Shown piece after piece: positions 43,616-52,837 of a stretch of DNA of 64,000 bases (its first letter is position 1; each line of letters starts with the position of its first letter). Under the pieces are notes generated by a model that did not search any database, was not told the origin of the DNA, and worked only from the letters and a program-made list of their open reading frames with translations. The stretch is taken from the NCBI GenBank assembly GCA_965220985.1, contig OZ244854.1:2790001-2854000 (forward strand), written 5' to 3'. The stretch is from JAPPHA01 sp965220985 (GTDB lineage Bacteria; Pseudomonadota; Alphaproteobacteria; Rhodobacterales; Rhodobacteraceae). The position numbers and the translations under genes are program-made.

Positions 43616-45861
43616 TGGCACTGGACCAGGTTACTGAACGTCAGTTCAAGGTTGTCGGAACACGGCCCGTTCGTCCGGATGGCGTCGACAAGGTCACCGG
43701 ACGCGCGCGTTTCGGAGCCGATGCATACGCGCCCGGGATGCTTCATGGCGCGATCTTGCGCTCGCCGCACGCGCACGCCCGCATCGTCGCGATCGACACT
43801 TCGGCTGCTGAAGCGTTGCCCGGCGTCAAGGCGGTTGTCACACGGCAGGACTTTTCCACCGATGTCGAGGGCGAGAACCTTGACGTGCTCGAAAACGTGA
43901 TGGCAGGCGAAAAGGCTCTCTATGATGGCCACGCGATCGCCGCTGTTGCGGCAACATCAGCATTTGCTGCGCGCGACGCTCTCAAGCTGATCAAGGTCGA
44001 TTACGAGGTCCTTCCGCACGTCACCGATGTTGACGAAGCGATGAAGGACGGTGCGCCGGTCGTTCGCGAGAATGCGGCCGATGCAAGCGTTCCATCAGGC
44101 ATGCACCCGAACGTCGTGCGGTATCACGAGAACGGTCATGGAGACGTTGACGAGGGATTCGCGGAAGCGGACCTGGTCATTGAAGACAGCTTCCGAACGG
44201 AGGCGACCCATCAGGGCTACATCGAACCGCACGCCTGCCTCGCCCAGCTCGGGCCGGACGGCAAGGGCGAACTTTGGTGCTGCACGCAGGGACATTTCGT
44301 CGCCGGCAAGATCTGCGCCAATCTGCTTGGGATCGATGCCAGCCAATTGCGGGTCACGGCATCCGAGATCGGAGGCGGATTCGGCGGAAAGACGACCGTG
44401 TTCATCGAACCGGTGGCCTTGGCTCTGTCTCGAAAGTCGAATCGTCCGGTCAAGATCGTGATGAGTCGCAGCGAAGTGTTTCGCGCGACCGGCCCGACAT
44501 CGTCTGCATCGATGGATGTGAAGATCGGCATGAAGTCGGACGGAACGATCACCGCCGGCGAAGGCGTGTTCAGGCTGCAGGGCGGTCCGTTTCCAGGCGC
44601 GCCGATGGAGTTCACGGCCATGTGCGCTTTTGCTCCCTACAATCTCAAGCATGTCCGTTGCGAAGGTTGGGACGTGATCTGCAACCGACCCAAGCAGGCT
44701 GCCTATCGGGCGCCCGGCTCGCCGATGGCCGCCTATGCGGTTGAAAGCGTCATCGACGAGCTGTGCAACCGCCTCGGTCTTGATCCGATCGAGGTGCGCC
44801 TGAAGAACGCCTCGAAAGAAGGAACCAAGGCGGCTTTCGGCCCGAGGTTTCAGCGAATCGGGCTTGTCGAGACGCTCGAGGCAGCCAAGGAACACCCCCA
44901 TTACAGCGCTCCGCTCGAACCCGGACAAGGCAGGGGCGTTTCGTGCGGATTCTGGTTCAACCATGCGGGCGAGACTGCCGTTTCGCTGGCGCTGGCGGAA
45001 GATGGGACCGTTTCGCTCTCGGTCGGAACGCCGGATATCGGCGGTTCCCGAGCGTCGATGTGCCAGATGGCAGCCGAGGCGCTGGGGATTTCGTATGACA
45101 AGGTCCGAACGACGATCGCGGACACCGCGACGCTTGGGTACAACGATGTCAGTCACGGAAGCCGCGTGACCTATGCCTCGGGCCTTGCCACCATCAAGGC
45201 GGCAGAGGACACCATCGAAAAGCTGTGCACCCGGGCGGCCCGGGAATGGGGCATCGACCGCGAGGCGGTGGTCTGGGAAGACGGTCATGCGCGTCCGGCC
45301 GGTCCGAATGCCGGTGATTTCGAGCCGATGAGTCTTGCGCGAATCGCATCGCGCATGGGGCGCACAGGCGGTCCGATCGTGGGTCACCACGAAGCGACTC
45401 CCGAAGGCGCCGGCGTCAGTTTCGCAACTCACCTGGTCGATGCCGAAGTCGACAAGGAAACCGGCGCTGCGCGGGTTGTCCGTTACACGGTCATTCAGGA
45501 TGCGGGGAAGGCAATTCACCCGTCCTATGTCGAAGGGCAGTATCAGGGCGGAGCCGCTCAGGGCATCGGTTGGGCGCTGAACGAAGAGTATGTCTACGGG
45601 GACGACGGGCAGCTTCAAAATGCGGGATTCCTCGATTACCGAATTCCGGTCGCTTCCGATCTTCCCATGATCGACACGGTCATCGTCGAGGTCCCCAATC
45701 CGGGGCATCCGTACGGCGTTCGCGGCGTTGGCGAGACGTCCATCTGTCCGCCGCTTGCGGCGATTGCCAATGCTGTCTCGAATGCAGCCGGCGTGCGGTT
45801 GCGCGAGCTTCCCATGTCGCCGCCGCGCGTGCTGGAGGCACTTGAAGCATCCGGGAACTGA
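43615..45861 (+). CDS. Molybdenum hydroxylase large, molybdopterin-binding subunit (xanthine/aldehyde/CO dehydrogenase family)
   Basis: 748 residues. Aldehyde-oxidase/xanthine-dehydrogenase fold: VTGRARFGADAYAPGMLHGAILRSPHAHARI near the start, EIGGGFGGKT as the molybdopterin-contact motif near 258, and the catalytic Glu within YGVRGVGETSICPPLAAIANA near the C-terminus. The AYxCSFR loop of true CO dehydrogenase is not seen. Hydroxylates an N-heterocycle, aldehyde or similar; substrate unknown. Followed after 2 bases by a MoaD-like gene. Confidence 0.9.
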   Translation: MALDQVTERQFKVVGTRPVRPDGVDKVTGRARFGADAYAPGMLHGAILRSPHAHARIVAIDTSAAEALPGVKAVVTRQDFSTDVEGENLDVLENVMAGEKALYDGHAIAAVAATSAFAARDALKLIKVDYEVLPHVTDVDEAMKDGAPVVRENAADASVPSGMHPNVVRYHENGHGDVDEGFAEADLVIEDSFRTEATHQGYIEPHACLAQLGPDGKGELWCCTQGHFVAGKICANLLGIDASQLRVTASEIGGGFGGKTTVFIEPVALALSRKSNRPVKIVMSRSEVFRATGPTSSASMDVKIGMKSDGTITAGEGVFRLQGGPFPGAPMEFTAMCAFAPYNLKHVRCEGWDVICNRPKQAAYRAPGSPMAAYAVESVIDELCNRLGLDPIEVRLKNASKEGTKAAFGPRFQRIGLVETLEAAKEHPHYSAPLEPGQGRGVSCGFWFNHAGETAVSLALAEDGTVSLSVGTPDIGGSRASMCQMAAEALGISYDKVRTTIADTATLGYNDVSHGSRVTYASGLATIKAAEDTIEKLCTRAAREWGIDREAVVWEDGHARPAGPNAGDFEPMSLARIASRMGRTGGPIVGHHEATPEGAGVSFATHLVDAEVDKETGAARVVRYTVIQDAGKAIHPSYVEGQYQGGAAQGIGWALNEEYVYGDDGQLQNAGFLDYRIPVASDLPMIDTVIVEVPNPGHPYGVRGVGETSICPPLAAIANAVSNAAGVRLRELPMSPPRVLEALEASGN

Positions 45862-45863
45862 AC

Positions 45864-46109
45864 TTGGTTGACGTCGTACTTTGGGCCAGCCTCAAGCCTT
45901 TTGCCGACGGCAATGACACCGTTTCGGTTGAGGCAAACACCGTCGGCGAGGTGCTGAAGGAACTCGAAGGCGCCTACCCGGCACTCAAGCCTCATCTTGA
46001 TTCGGGCGTGTCAGTCGCTGTTGACGGGCGGATCATTTCGCATGCGCTTTGGGAGCCGGTAAGGCCGGACAGCGAGGTCGTCCTTCTTCAACGACTCAAA
46101 GGCGGTTGA
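45864..46109 (+). CDS. MoaD/ThiS-family small sulfur carrier
   Basis: 81 residues from TTG 45864. Beta-grasp ubiquitin-like pattern, ending in LLQRLKGG, the C-terminal diglycine that is thiocarboxylated in MoaD and ThiS. Two bases after the large molybdenum subunit, so presumably co-translated. It may be a dedicated sulfur donor for the cofactor of this enzyme, or a chaperone-like accessory. No XdhC/CoxI-type maturation gene accompanies it. Confidence 0.85.
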   Translation: MVDVVLWASLKPFADGNDTVSVEANTVGEVLKELEGAYPALKPHLDSGVSVAVDGRIISHALWEPVRPDSEVVLLQRLKGG

Positions 46110-46665
46110 GACCAGCGGAGTCAACGCGCCATGTTTTGGCGTTCACGCCGCAAGTTTGCTCGTTTCGGCAGATCCGAGACACGGACGAAAGATTGATCGC
46201 AACGCAGTCGATCAGTGCGCCACATTGGCAATCATCCGTGACGATCGAACGGTCTTGCCGATCATGTTCTTGATCCGGACGGAACACGATCTCACGTGAG
46301 GGGTATTCTTCGGCAATCAACGCACTATCGAAGACGACACCCAACGGCCCCAAAAAAAATAGCAAAGGCACATCGAATTTCGGACTCCGTGAAACTGACG
46401 GTCAGCGCATTCCATTGGAGATTGGTGATCGCTCGATCAATCAATCAATACACGGTCAGCCCACCTTGGAACAAGTCGGCCAGGAGAGATTTGACCAGTA
46501 TACATTCGGGAATGACACGGAGTGCGACGATTGTGTCCCCACGAGCACCCAAATTGCTGCCCAATTGGCATGTCCTTCCTGAAACTTGCCTTCTTGGTAA
46601 GTGATCGTGGCCTCTCGGCACTCATGATAGTGCTCACCTAGTCATTCCGTCGATGCTTGTACGCG
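46110..46665. other. 555-base stretch without a recognised gene
   Basis: Separates the molybdenum hydroxylase operon from the restriction-modification cluster, with locally lower GC. Short open frames on both strands resemble nothing I know; decayed mobile DNA is possible. Confidence 0.45.
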
Positions 46666-47496
46666 TCACGTGGCTCTCCCCACCCGCTGCAACTTGGCTC
46701 GAAGTGCTTTCTCGAAGTCCTGCCGTTTGATGGATTCGGCGGAGATTAGCTTGTCGCTCGACTCCTCCAACGACAGAACCTCCCAATGGTACTCGGTCAG
46801 TCGGTACTCCGCTGTGATTTCAGGAACAAGCCAAATGATGTCCCCGTCATCCAGATCTCGTGACGGCTCTTTGGACGGCCCGCCAATTGCTTCGAAGAAT
46901 TGTCGATCAACGGCGACGGCCAGTTTTGTCCCCCACCGTCGCAGGGTCGGGCCCTTGACTTGCAATTGCGGCATCAGACGTTTTGCGCCGGACGAACGCC
47001 AGTCGGGGCGACGCCGTGCTTTTGGCGCTGGCGGGTCGTTGTCCTTGTTGGTCCTCAACACCTCAAAGTCGGCAGTCATGCCTGGCCCAGAAAAATAGAC
47101 GGCTTGCGTCTCCAGGCCAAACCACCGGCTCGCATCACCGTCGCGAGCCACGACAAGGTCGACACGTCCCGCCGCGCGGCCCGTCGTCGGCGATCGCATG
47201 AACGGAACTTCCGAGGCGACGTACACGTCACGGAACCCGACTATTCGCGCCAACCATGATGGCAACAAATTGTCCTCCCCAAACCTGCTCGGACAGGCAA
47301 TCACCGGCCGACGGCCCTTTGCTTGAATGGAGCAAACTCCGCCCCGCTTGCTACACACTGGATTGCCGTCCTGAAACGGACAACGCGGGACTGGCGCTCT
47401 CCCGAGTGCGGCCCGCGCAAATCTCTGTCTTTCTGGCACAGCCAACCGCGAGAACGGTCGCCCGAACCACTCGGCTATGTGATAACGTGACGTCAT
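46666..47496 (-). CDS. NotI-family type II restriction endonuclease
   Basis: 276 residues. N-terminus HIAEWFGRPF matches the NotI family. The four-cysteine iron-binding module is present: Cys39, Cys48, Cys55 and Cys68 (RCPFQDGNPVCSKRGGVCSI and ACPSRF). Nuclease motif PD-(D/E)xQ variant: Asp113 in GRVDLVV, Glu129 and Gln131 in GLETQAV, the same D...ExQ arrangement as NotI. It should cleave a long GC-rich site, in NotI GCGGCCGC. Its ATG overlaps the methyltransferase stop (ATGA). Confidence 0.88.
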   Translation of the reverse strand: MTSRYHIAEWFGRPFSRLAVPERQRFARAALGRAPVPRCPFQDGNPVCSKRGGVCSIQAKGRRPVIACPSRFGEDNLLPSWLARIVGFRDVYVASEVPFMRSPTTGRAAGRVDLVVARDGDASRWFGLETQAVYFSGPGMTADFEVLRTNKDNDPPAPKARRRPDWRSSGAKRLMPQLQVKGPTLRRWGTKLAVAVDRQFFEAIGGPSKEPSRDLDDGDIIWLVPEITAEYRLTEYHWEVLSLEESSDKLISAESIKRQDFEKALRAKLQRVGRAT

Positions 47497-48383
47497 GCGA
47501 AAAGTGGCTCGGGGGTAATGACCAGTTCAGGAATGCGATTGTGGTGCCCGTTTTTCATTGAAAGGGCGGCGGCGCTGAAATCGTGTTGTCGCACAAGATC
47601 GACAATTTCCGGTGCCGCATCATAGGTCATGAGGAAATTCGTATCGTGATCTGCCAGCAGCCCGAACAGCGCAGCATGATCGATGTTGGAATGATCATAC
47701 AGTCGCGACCCCGCTCGTTTCCCTCCGCCCGCTGTATACGGGGCATCGACAAATACCGCCGAGTCCTTCCCGCAGCCTTGCAGCAGTACCGGCAGGAGTT
47801 TCATCGCGTCACCCTCGGCAAAAACGATGCGATCCGAATGCTTTTGAATGTCCGCCAGACGATTGGACAATGTCTCAGGATACCACCGCGACAAGACTCC
47901 CTTTCCATTCTCGCCATTTCGGGCGAACGACGCGCCCTTCGCCAATATGCCGCCCCTCCGCGTGCGGTTCAGAACGAGAGTGCGAAAGCCATGTTCAGTG
48001 ACACACGAAGGGGCCGACTGATCCATTTCTTTGAGACGATCAATCGTTGGCTCAAATTGCTTGATCCAGTCCTGCAGCGTCGCGCCGTTTTCGAGCGCCG
48101 AACGCCAGAACGCAGCCACGTCACGATCGATCTCGATCATCAGTGCGCGACCGCACAGGTCTTCCATGACAGCGGTCAGTGAAACTATGCCGCCGCCGGC
48201 AAAAGGCTCAAGGAGCAATTTGGGCCGTGATTTGTCCAGCCATTCCCTGATATGAGGGATCAGCCAAGTCTTTCCGCCAGGGTAACGCAATGGGCTGCGC
48301 TGCGGGACAGTGGCAACGTTCACGACCGGGATTCGGGAAACAGGAAAGCCTGAGGTGGCAGGAATGTTGGACTCCATTTTCAT
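47493..48383 (-). CDS. DNA methyltransferase, D12 class (Dam/MboII-like) with DAPY motif
   Basis: 296 residues from ATG 48383. D12-class motif X PLRYPGGKTWLIPHI (31-45), AdoMet motif I LLEPFAGGGIVS (58-69) and the catalytic tetrapeptide DAPY (213-216) in FVDAPYTAGGGKRAG, where canonical m6A enzymes have DPPY. Most likely the protective partner of the NotI-like nuclease that it overlaps by 4 bases. If the site is GCGGCCGC there is no adenine to methylate, so the target base is an open question. Confidence 0.88.
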   Translation of the reverse strand: MKMESNIPATSGFPVSRIPVVNVATVPQRSPLRYPGGKTWLIPHIREWLDKSRPKLLLEPFAGGGIVSLTAVMEDLCGRALMIEIDRDVAAFWRSALENGATLQDWIKQFEPTIDRLKEMDQSAPSCVTEHGFRTLVLNRTRRGGILAKGASFARNGENGKGVLSRWYPETLSNRLADIQKHSDRIVFAEGDAMKLLPVLLQGCGKDSAVFVDAPYTAGGGKRAGSRLYDHSNIDHAALFGLLADHDTNFLMTYDAAPEIVDLVRQHDFSAAALSMKNGHHNRIPELVITPEPLFA

Positions 48384-48868
48384 GGCTGCGCCGTCGTGTT
48401 CAAATTTTTCTCCGAATCCATGCAATATCTTGGCCAATGCAGTGTGAACCACCGAGACTTCTGTCCAACTCCGAGTTTGTGGTGAAATTTCACATTGGAC
48501 ACGTCCTTCAAGTTGGTCGTGGCAGTGAATTTTCTTGCCGGAGTCCAATGTGGTCGTATCGAACCGCAATTCTCGCCGCTGACTGGCGCCGTGAACATCA
48601 GCTTGTACGGACCACTCCAGCAAAAGAGTGCCAGTGCCTGACGACCTAGATGATCTCCAATCCTGACGTCGGCGTTTCGGCAGCCCGGACAAAGCGGTTC
48701 GCAAATCCGTAGCAGAGGAATTTTCCAGTAATGTCGAGCCCCACCGTTTCCAAAAATGGCCGCAACATGCGACAGCGTGTCAACCTTGCGCTGTCGACTG
48801 CGTGGTATTTTTTGTGATTTCGACCACCACATCGTGTTGTCTTACATAGGGCCTGAAGGTCACCTCTT
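48384..48868. other. 485-base stretch of uncertain coding status
   Basis: Minus-strand frame 48380-48832 (150 codons) would end by ATGA overlap with the methyltransferase start, yet it is rich in Trp, Cys and His and resembles no known family. A second frame is open and continuous with the methyltransferase. No clear Shine-Dalgarno for either. It may be promoter plus decayed sequence, or a small unrecognised gene such as a controller. Confidence 0.4.
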
Positions 48869-50269
48869 TCAAGAGGTGGCGTGACCATGGCGTTCATTTC
48901 GCTTTCCATTTGAAGGCCAGTTGTTCCACGACTCTTGGAATCTGAAAGTTCCGACAACAGATTTGAGTGAAGATCTGTCACTTGGAGGGTAGCCAGGGTA
49001 CGCCGTGAGTCCGACCTGTTCATGCACTGGCAATCGAACCCGGAACCAGGTGCGCTCATCGTCGCTTTCGAAGATTGGGTCGGGTGAACCGTTCCGCCGC
49101 ATGGCTCGAAAAATCCTTGGGATACCGGTTGAGCGCGCCTTGGCCAAATCCAATTCTTTGAGGAACTCGCCAATGCGACGATTTCGGTATCGGCGGCTGA
49201 CGACCTGTCCCTTCCTGAAGTCCTCCATGCGGATTGATCTATCCGCGCCAGGGTAACTCAATACCAGCACTTCCTCGTGCGTGATGCACACCTCCACGGG
49301 TTCATGTGTCTCATAGGAACGATGATACATGGCGTTGACAATTGCTTCTTCGATGGCGCCGATGGGGAAGTTCCAGAACCGCTCCGACTGGGGTTTGTGG
49401 GGAAACTTGACAACGGTTTGCTTGAGGAAATTCCGGTCGATGTGTCTAATCGCTCCCTTCAGTATGGCTGAAAGCGGACCACGGAACTCCTTTTCCTCGA
49501 ATCGGTCTCCGCCGGGGCCGTCAGGAAGCCACACGACATTGATCTGAGTTGCCGGAAAAATCCGGTGCGGTTGTTCGTTGAAAAACATCAGGCCGACATT
49601 CTTGGGGGACAACGCCTCGGGTAGCCCGCCAATGATGTTCATGCGCTGTCCGAGATCGGCAATCGAGTGCCTGTGAGCTTCTTGGGAAGGGTCGCTTCCA
49701 ATGTCTCTGAGGTACTCGCAAACCAGACGATGCGACAGGTCGTCAAGCGAAGAGGTCTGGCAATAGCGGTCGTCGAAAGGAACTGTCGCGGCCAGGCTGA
49801 ACAATTCGCGCTCGACTTCGCGCGTGGCGCGCTCCGTGCTGCCCAGCTTGCGGACATAGTATGCCCACTCCGGGTGTCTTTTGCCGAGGCTGACCTTGGC
49901 CTGGTATGGACGCGTTTCGCCTCCGGGCGCCCAAAGCACCAGGATCATTCGACCTTCAATCTCGTAGTCGGCTGCAATCGGGTGGTACAGGGGGCGGATG
50001 GCCGAATTCCCCAGGTCCAACAAACTGTTCCGAATCCCTTCGATGGAATCGGGGTCGAGCCCCTTTGGCGGCAACAACGGCCTGCCGTTGTGTTCTTCGA
50101 CACCCAACACAATGTAACCGCCACCGAGATTGTTGAAATCGTTGGCAAACGCGCTCATCGTGTGGAGAACGCTCTCCGGATTCCATCCGGCTTGGTATTC
50201 GATCCGCTCCCTCCCGGTCCGGTTCGGATGAAGCAGGTGGTCGACCTTGATGGGAAGTGCGCCACTCAT
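48869..50269 (-). CDS. AlbA_2/Schlafen-type ATP-binding protein
   Basis: 466 residues from ATG 50269. N-terminal AlbA_2 domain: ERIEYQAGWNPESVLHTMSAFANDFNNLGGGYIVLGVEE (about 21-59). C-terminal HATPase_c_4-like part: PIGAIEEAIVNAMYHRSYETHEPVEVCITHEEVLVLSYPGADRSI. Such proteins are often annotated as helix-turn-helix or ATP-dependent transcriptional regulators, and they are frequent in defence islands. Lies upstream of, and in the same direction as, the restriction-modification pair; may regulate or assist it. Confidence 0.85.
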   Translation of the reverse strand: MSGALPIKVDHLLHPNRTGRERIEYQAGWNPESVLHTMSAFANDFNNLGGGYIVLGVEEHNGRPLLPPKGLDPDSIEGIRNSLLDLGNSAIRPLYHPIAADYEIEGRMILVLWAPGGETRPYQAKVSLGKRHPEWAYYVRKLGSTERATREVERELFSLAATVPFDDRYCQTSSLDDLSHRLVCEYLRDIGSDPSQEAHRHSIADLGQRMNIIGGLPEALSPKNVGLMFFNEQPHRIFPATQINVVWLPDGPGGDRFEEKEFRGPLSAILKGAIRHIDRNFLKQTVVKFPHKPQSERFWNFPIGAIEEAIVNAMYHRSYETHEPVEVCITHEEVLVLSYPGADRSIRMEDFRKGQVVSRRYRNRRIGEFLKELDLAKARSTGIPRIFRAMRRNGSPDPIFESDDERTWFRVRLPVHEQVGLTAYPGYPPSDRSSLKSVVGTFRFQESWNNWPSNGKRNERHGHATS

Positions 50270-50472
50270 TCTGTTACCGCCTCCAGTAGCCAATTCTCTC
50301 TTGCGCTTTTCTCGGGGCGAACGGAACAGTGTGCCGTGCAGGAGTGCGGTGCCATCCCCCGGTTCTGTGAATGAAGTGCCAGTACCCCAGAGTTCGGCGT
50401 GTTCTTGCTCAACCAGCCCCAGTGGCCTCCCGACAATTTCTGTTGTCGCATTCCCTGAAACTCACCCGATTG

Positions 50473-51522
50473 TCATTGGTTGGATTCGGGAAGGGTCGAT
50501 TGTGCAATCGAACGCCTCGACCATGGCCGGAGTGGCGGATTGCTGAGGGCAAGGGTTTCCGCGACTTGCGGGCCGGTCGACGGCGCATCAAGGACGCCGC
50601 GACATGAAGCGGGCAGCTCAGCCATCACGAAGTCTGCAGGACCGCGAACCTTTGCAGGAGGCGGAGCGTCGGGATCGGGAGGTTCCAGAGCGTCGGTGAC
50701 CCACCATTCGAGACTTTCGTCGCAACCATCGCCGCCTGCCGAAAGCCAGGCCACGCTTGGCGTTTGCTCAGTGCATTCGGTCGCATCGGAAGGACATTTG
50801 AGACGCACGTGGAAATGGTAGTGGTGCCCCCAGTACGGACGTATCTTCTGCAGCCACTCCCTCTCGCCCGAGGCGTGCTCGCACATCCAGATCTTCGCAG
50901 GCGCCGTGACAAATATCCTGTCGACCCTCGGGTCCAAGGCCGCTGCCTTGAGAACTTCCATGTGACTCGGTCGCCAAAAGTCGTTGACGCTTCGGTGATC
51001 ACGCGACCGCGCGGACACCGCTGACAGCTTCTCCCGCTCGTCAATGCTCAGATCAAGCCGGTCAGGCGGCAACAGCCAGATGTCGACATCGAGCCCGATC
51101 TGATGCGAGCGATGACCGGACCGCATGGGTCCACCGCGTGGACTGCTGATGTCGCCGACATAAAGCCCCTCCCAGCCGTCGATGGCCGCGACCGTCCGGC
51201 TGAGATCCTTGATGAAGTCGATGGTCGATTGATGCCCCCAGTTTCGGTTCCGTGACAGTCTCATTGCCTGCCAAGTCGGTCCGGTCTCGGGTAGCTCGAC
51301 CCCGCCAGCGAGGCAACCGAGAGCATATGACCCGATTGGCGAGGGCGATTGTTGCGACGGCCACCATTCGGCTTCGAACAACGCTGCCGCTTTTGGGCCA
51401 GGCAGATCTTGTGCGGCTGCGCCATGACGTGATGGTTGAAACGGTCCGAAAGGCTGAATGCAAGCAACCAGGGTCAAGACTGTTGCCGCCGCGCGCATGG
51501 TCGTGAGTCCCGAATCAAGCAT
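50473..51522 (-). CDS. mepA: Penicillin-insensitive murein endopeptidase
   Basis: 349 residues from ATG 51522 (GGGAG 6-7 bases upstream). N-terminal signal region (MRAAATVLTLVACIQP). LAS-type zinc peptidase motifs: MRSGHRSHQIGLDVDIW for two ligands, and WGHHYHFHVRLKCP for the third. Cleaves D-Ala-mDAP cross-links in peptidoglycan; periplasmic. Overlaps the MFS gene upstream by 8 bases. The extra C-terminal ~80 residues are proline-rich. Confidence 0.93.
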   Translation of the reverse strand: MLDSGLTTMRAAATVLTLVACIQPFGPFQPSRHGAAAQDLPGPKAAALFEAEWWPSQQSPSPIGSYALGCLAGGVELPETGPTWQAMRLSRNRNWGHQSTIDFIKDLSRTVAAIDGWEGLYVGDISSPRGGPMRSGHRSHQIGLDVDIWLLPPDRLDLSIDEREKLSAVSARSRDHRSVNDFWRPSHMEVLKAAALDPRVDRIFVTAPAKIWMCEHASGEREWLQKIRPYWGHHYHFHVRLKCPSDATECTEQTPSVAWLSAGGDGCDESLEWWVTDALEPPDPDAPPPAKVRGPADFVMAELPASCRGVLDAPSTGPQVAETLALSNPPLRPWSRRSIAQSTLPESNQ

Positions 51523-52837
51523 GTGCATCTCCCGGTTTGACTCGGGTCAGCAGGAGCAACCCGACTAGGAACAGGACAATGATCGGGATCATCCCGAGTC
51601 TCTGGCTGTCGAAAAGATTCGTGAAATATGCGACCGAAGCCGGAGCAATGAAAGCCGTTGCCTTCCCGGCGAGCGCATAGAGTCCGAACGACTCGGTCAT
51701 TTTCTCGGGTATCGACTGGTGGACGAGAAGTGTTCGCGACGCTGCCTGCAGAACGCCGCCTGCCGCTCCAAGCACGCCACCGCAGATCATGAAGGTGAGA
51801 TCCGGCACAGCCGACGCTGGAGCCAGCGCAATCCCGAACAGGTGGGTGCGAGATGTTCCGACAATGATCGAGCAAACGAGGACGAGGATCAGAACGCATG
51901 CAATCACGACGGGTTTTGGGCCGTACTTTCTGTCCGCGAACCCGCCAACGAAACAGAAAACGAACCCGGTGAGCAACCCGATAATGCCGAATGTCCCGAC
52001 CTGAATGATCGACCATCCCAGGACCCCGGCAGCATAAATCCCGCCAAAGGTGAAGATTCCGACAAGGGCGTCACGATAGAACATCGATGCGCTCAGAAAG
52101 CAGAGATAGCTCTTTTGCTGCGGCAGTGTTCGCAGAGTTGTCCAGAGGCTCCCAAGCCCTTCGCGCACGGCGCCGGCGACATTCGCGCGGCGTGAGGTGT
52201 CCGGGACGAACATGACGAAAGGGACCATGAACAAGACGTACCAGATGGCTGTCATCGGCCCCACGGAACGTGTGCCTTCGCGCAATTCAGCGTCGAATCC
52301 CAGTATGGGGGCGATGCCGATGAGCGTCACGCCACTGTCGTTCTCCGCGAGCAGCAGCAGGGTGAGGACGAGAGCAAGCAGCCCGCCCCCGTATCCAACG
52401 GCCCAGCCCCATCCGGATATCAGTCCGATCTGACTTCGGGGAACAATGTCGGGGAGCATCGCATTGGTGTAGATCTGGGTGAACTCGACACCGATAACCC
52501 CGATGGCGACGGCAACGAGGATCAGAAAGACCCCGTCCATCCCGGGGGTCGCCCACCATAGGGCGCAAGCTCCGGCAAGGTGAAGTGCCGAAAACAGGAG
52601 AATCCATGGTTTTCGGGGGCCAACCGCGTCGGCCACCGATCCCATGATCGGGGCCAGAATTGCCAGTAAGACTCCGGCAATGGCGATTGTGTAGCCCCAG
52701 ATGGCCTGCCCCTGTTCCGGGTCGCCGATTACTGTCGTTACGAAGTACGGCGCAAAAATGAACGTGACCAGCAAGGTGTGGAAAGGTTGTGCCGCCCAGT
52801 CGTAAAACATCCAGCTCCAGACGGCCTTCCAGTTCAT
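51515..52837 (-). CDS. MFS transporter, UMF1/Atg22-like
   Basis: 440 residues from ATG 52837. Twelve-helix major facilitator with the UMF1 beginning WSWMFYDWAAQPFHTLLVTFIFAPYF and motif-A-like GSVADAVGPRKPWIL and GFADRKYGPKP. Family members export amino acids or other small compounds across the inner membrane. Overlaps mepA, so probably one transcript. Confidence 0.88.
   Translation of the reverse strand: MNWKAVWSWMFYDWAAQPFHTLLVTFIFAPYFVTTVIGDPEQGQAIWGYTIAIAGVLLAILAPIMGSVADAVGPRKPWILLFSALHLAGACALWWATPGMDGVFLILVAVAIGVIGVEFTQIYTNAMLPDIVPRSQIGLISGWGWAVGYGGGLLALVLTLLLLAENDSGVTLIGIAPILGFDAELREGTRSVGPMTAIWYVLFMVPFVMFVPDTSRRANVAGAVREGLGSLWTTLRTLPQQKSYLCFLSASMFYRDALVGIFTFGGIYAAGVLGWSIIQVGTFGIIGLLTGFVFCFVGGFADRKYGPKPVVIACVLILVLVCSIIVGTSRTHLFGIALAPASAVPDLTFMICGGVLGAAGGVLQAASRTLLVHQSIPEKMTESFGLYALAGKATAFIAPASVAYFTNLFDSQRLGMIPIIVLFLVGLLLLTRVKPGDAHA

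Noticed and set aside
43615..45861. Carbon monoxide dehydrogenase large subunit (CoxL form I)
   Set aside because: The active-site AYxCSFR loop is absent, so only the general molybdenum hydroxylase family can be claimed.
46096..46371. 91-codon minus-strand frame next to the molybdenum operon as a transposase fragment
   Set aside because: Some acidic spacing looked DDE-like, but no recognisable transposase motif could be aligned.
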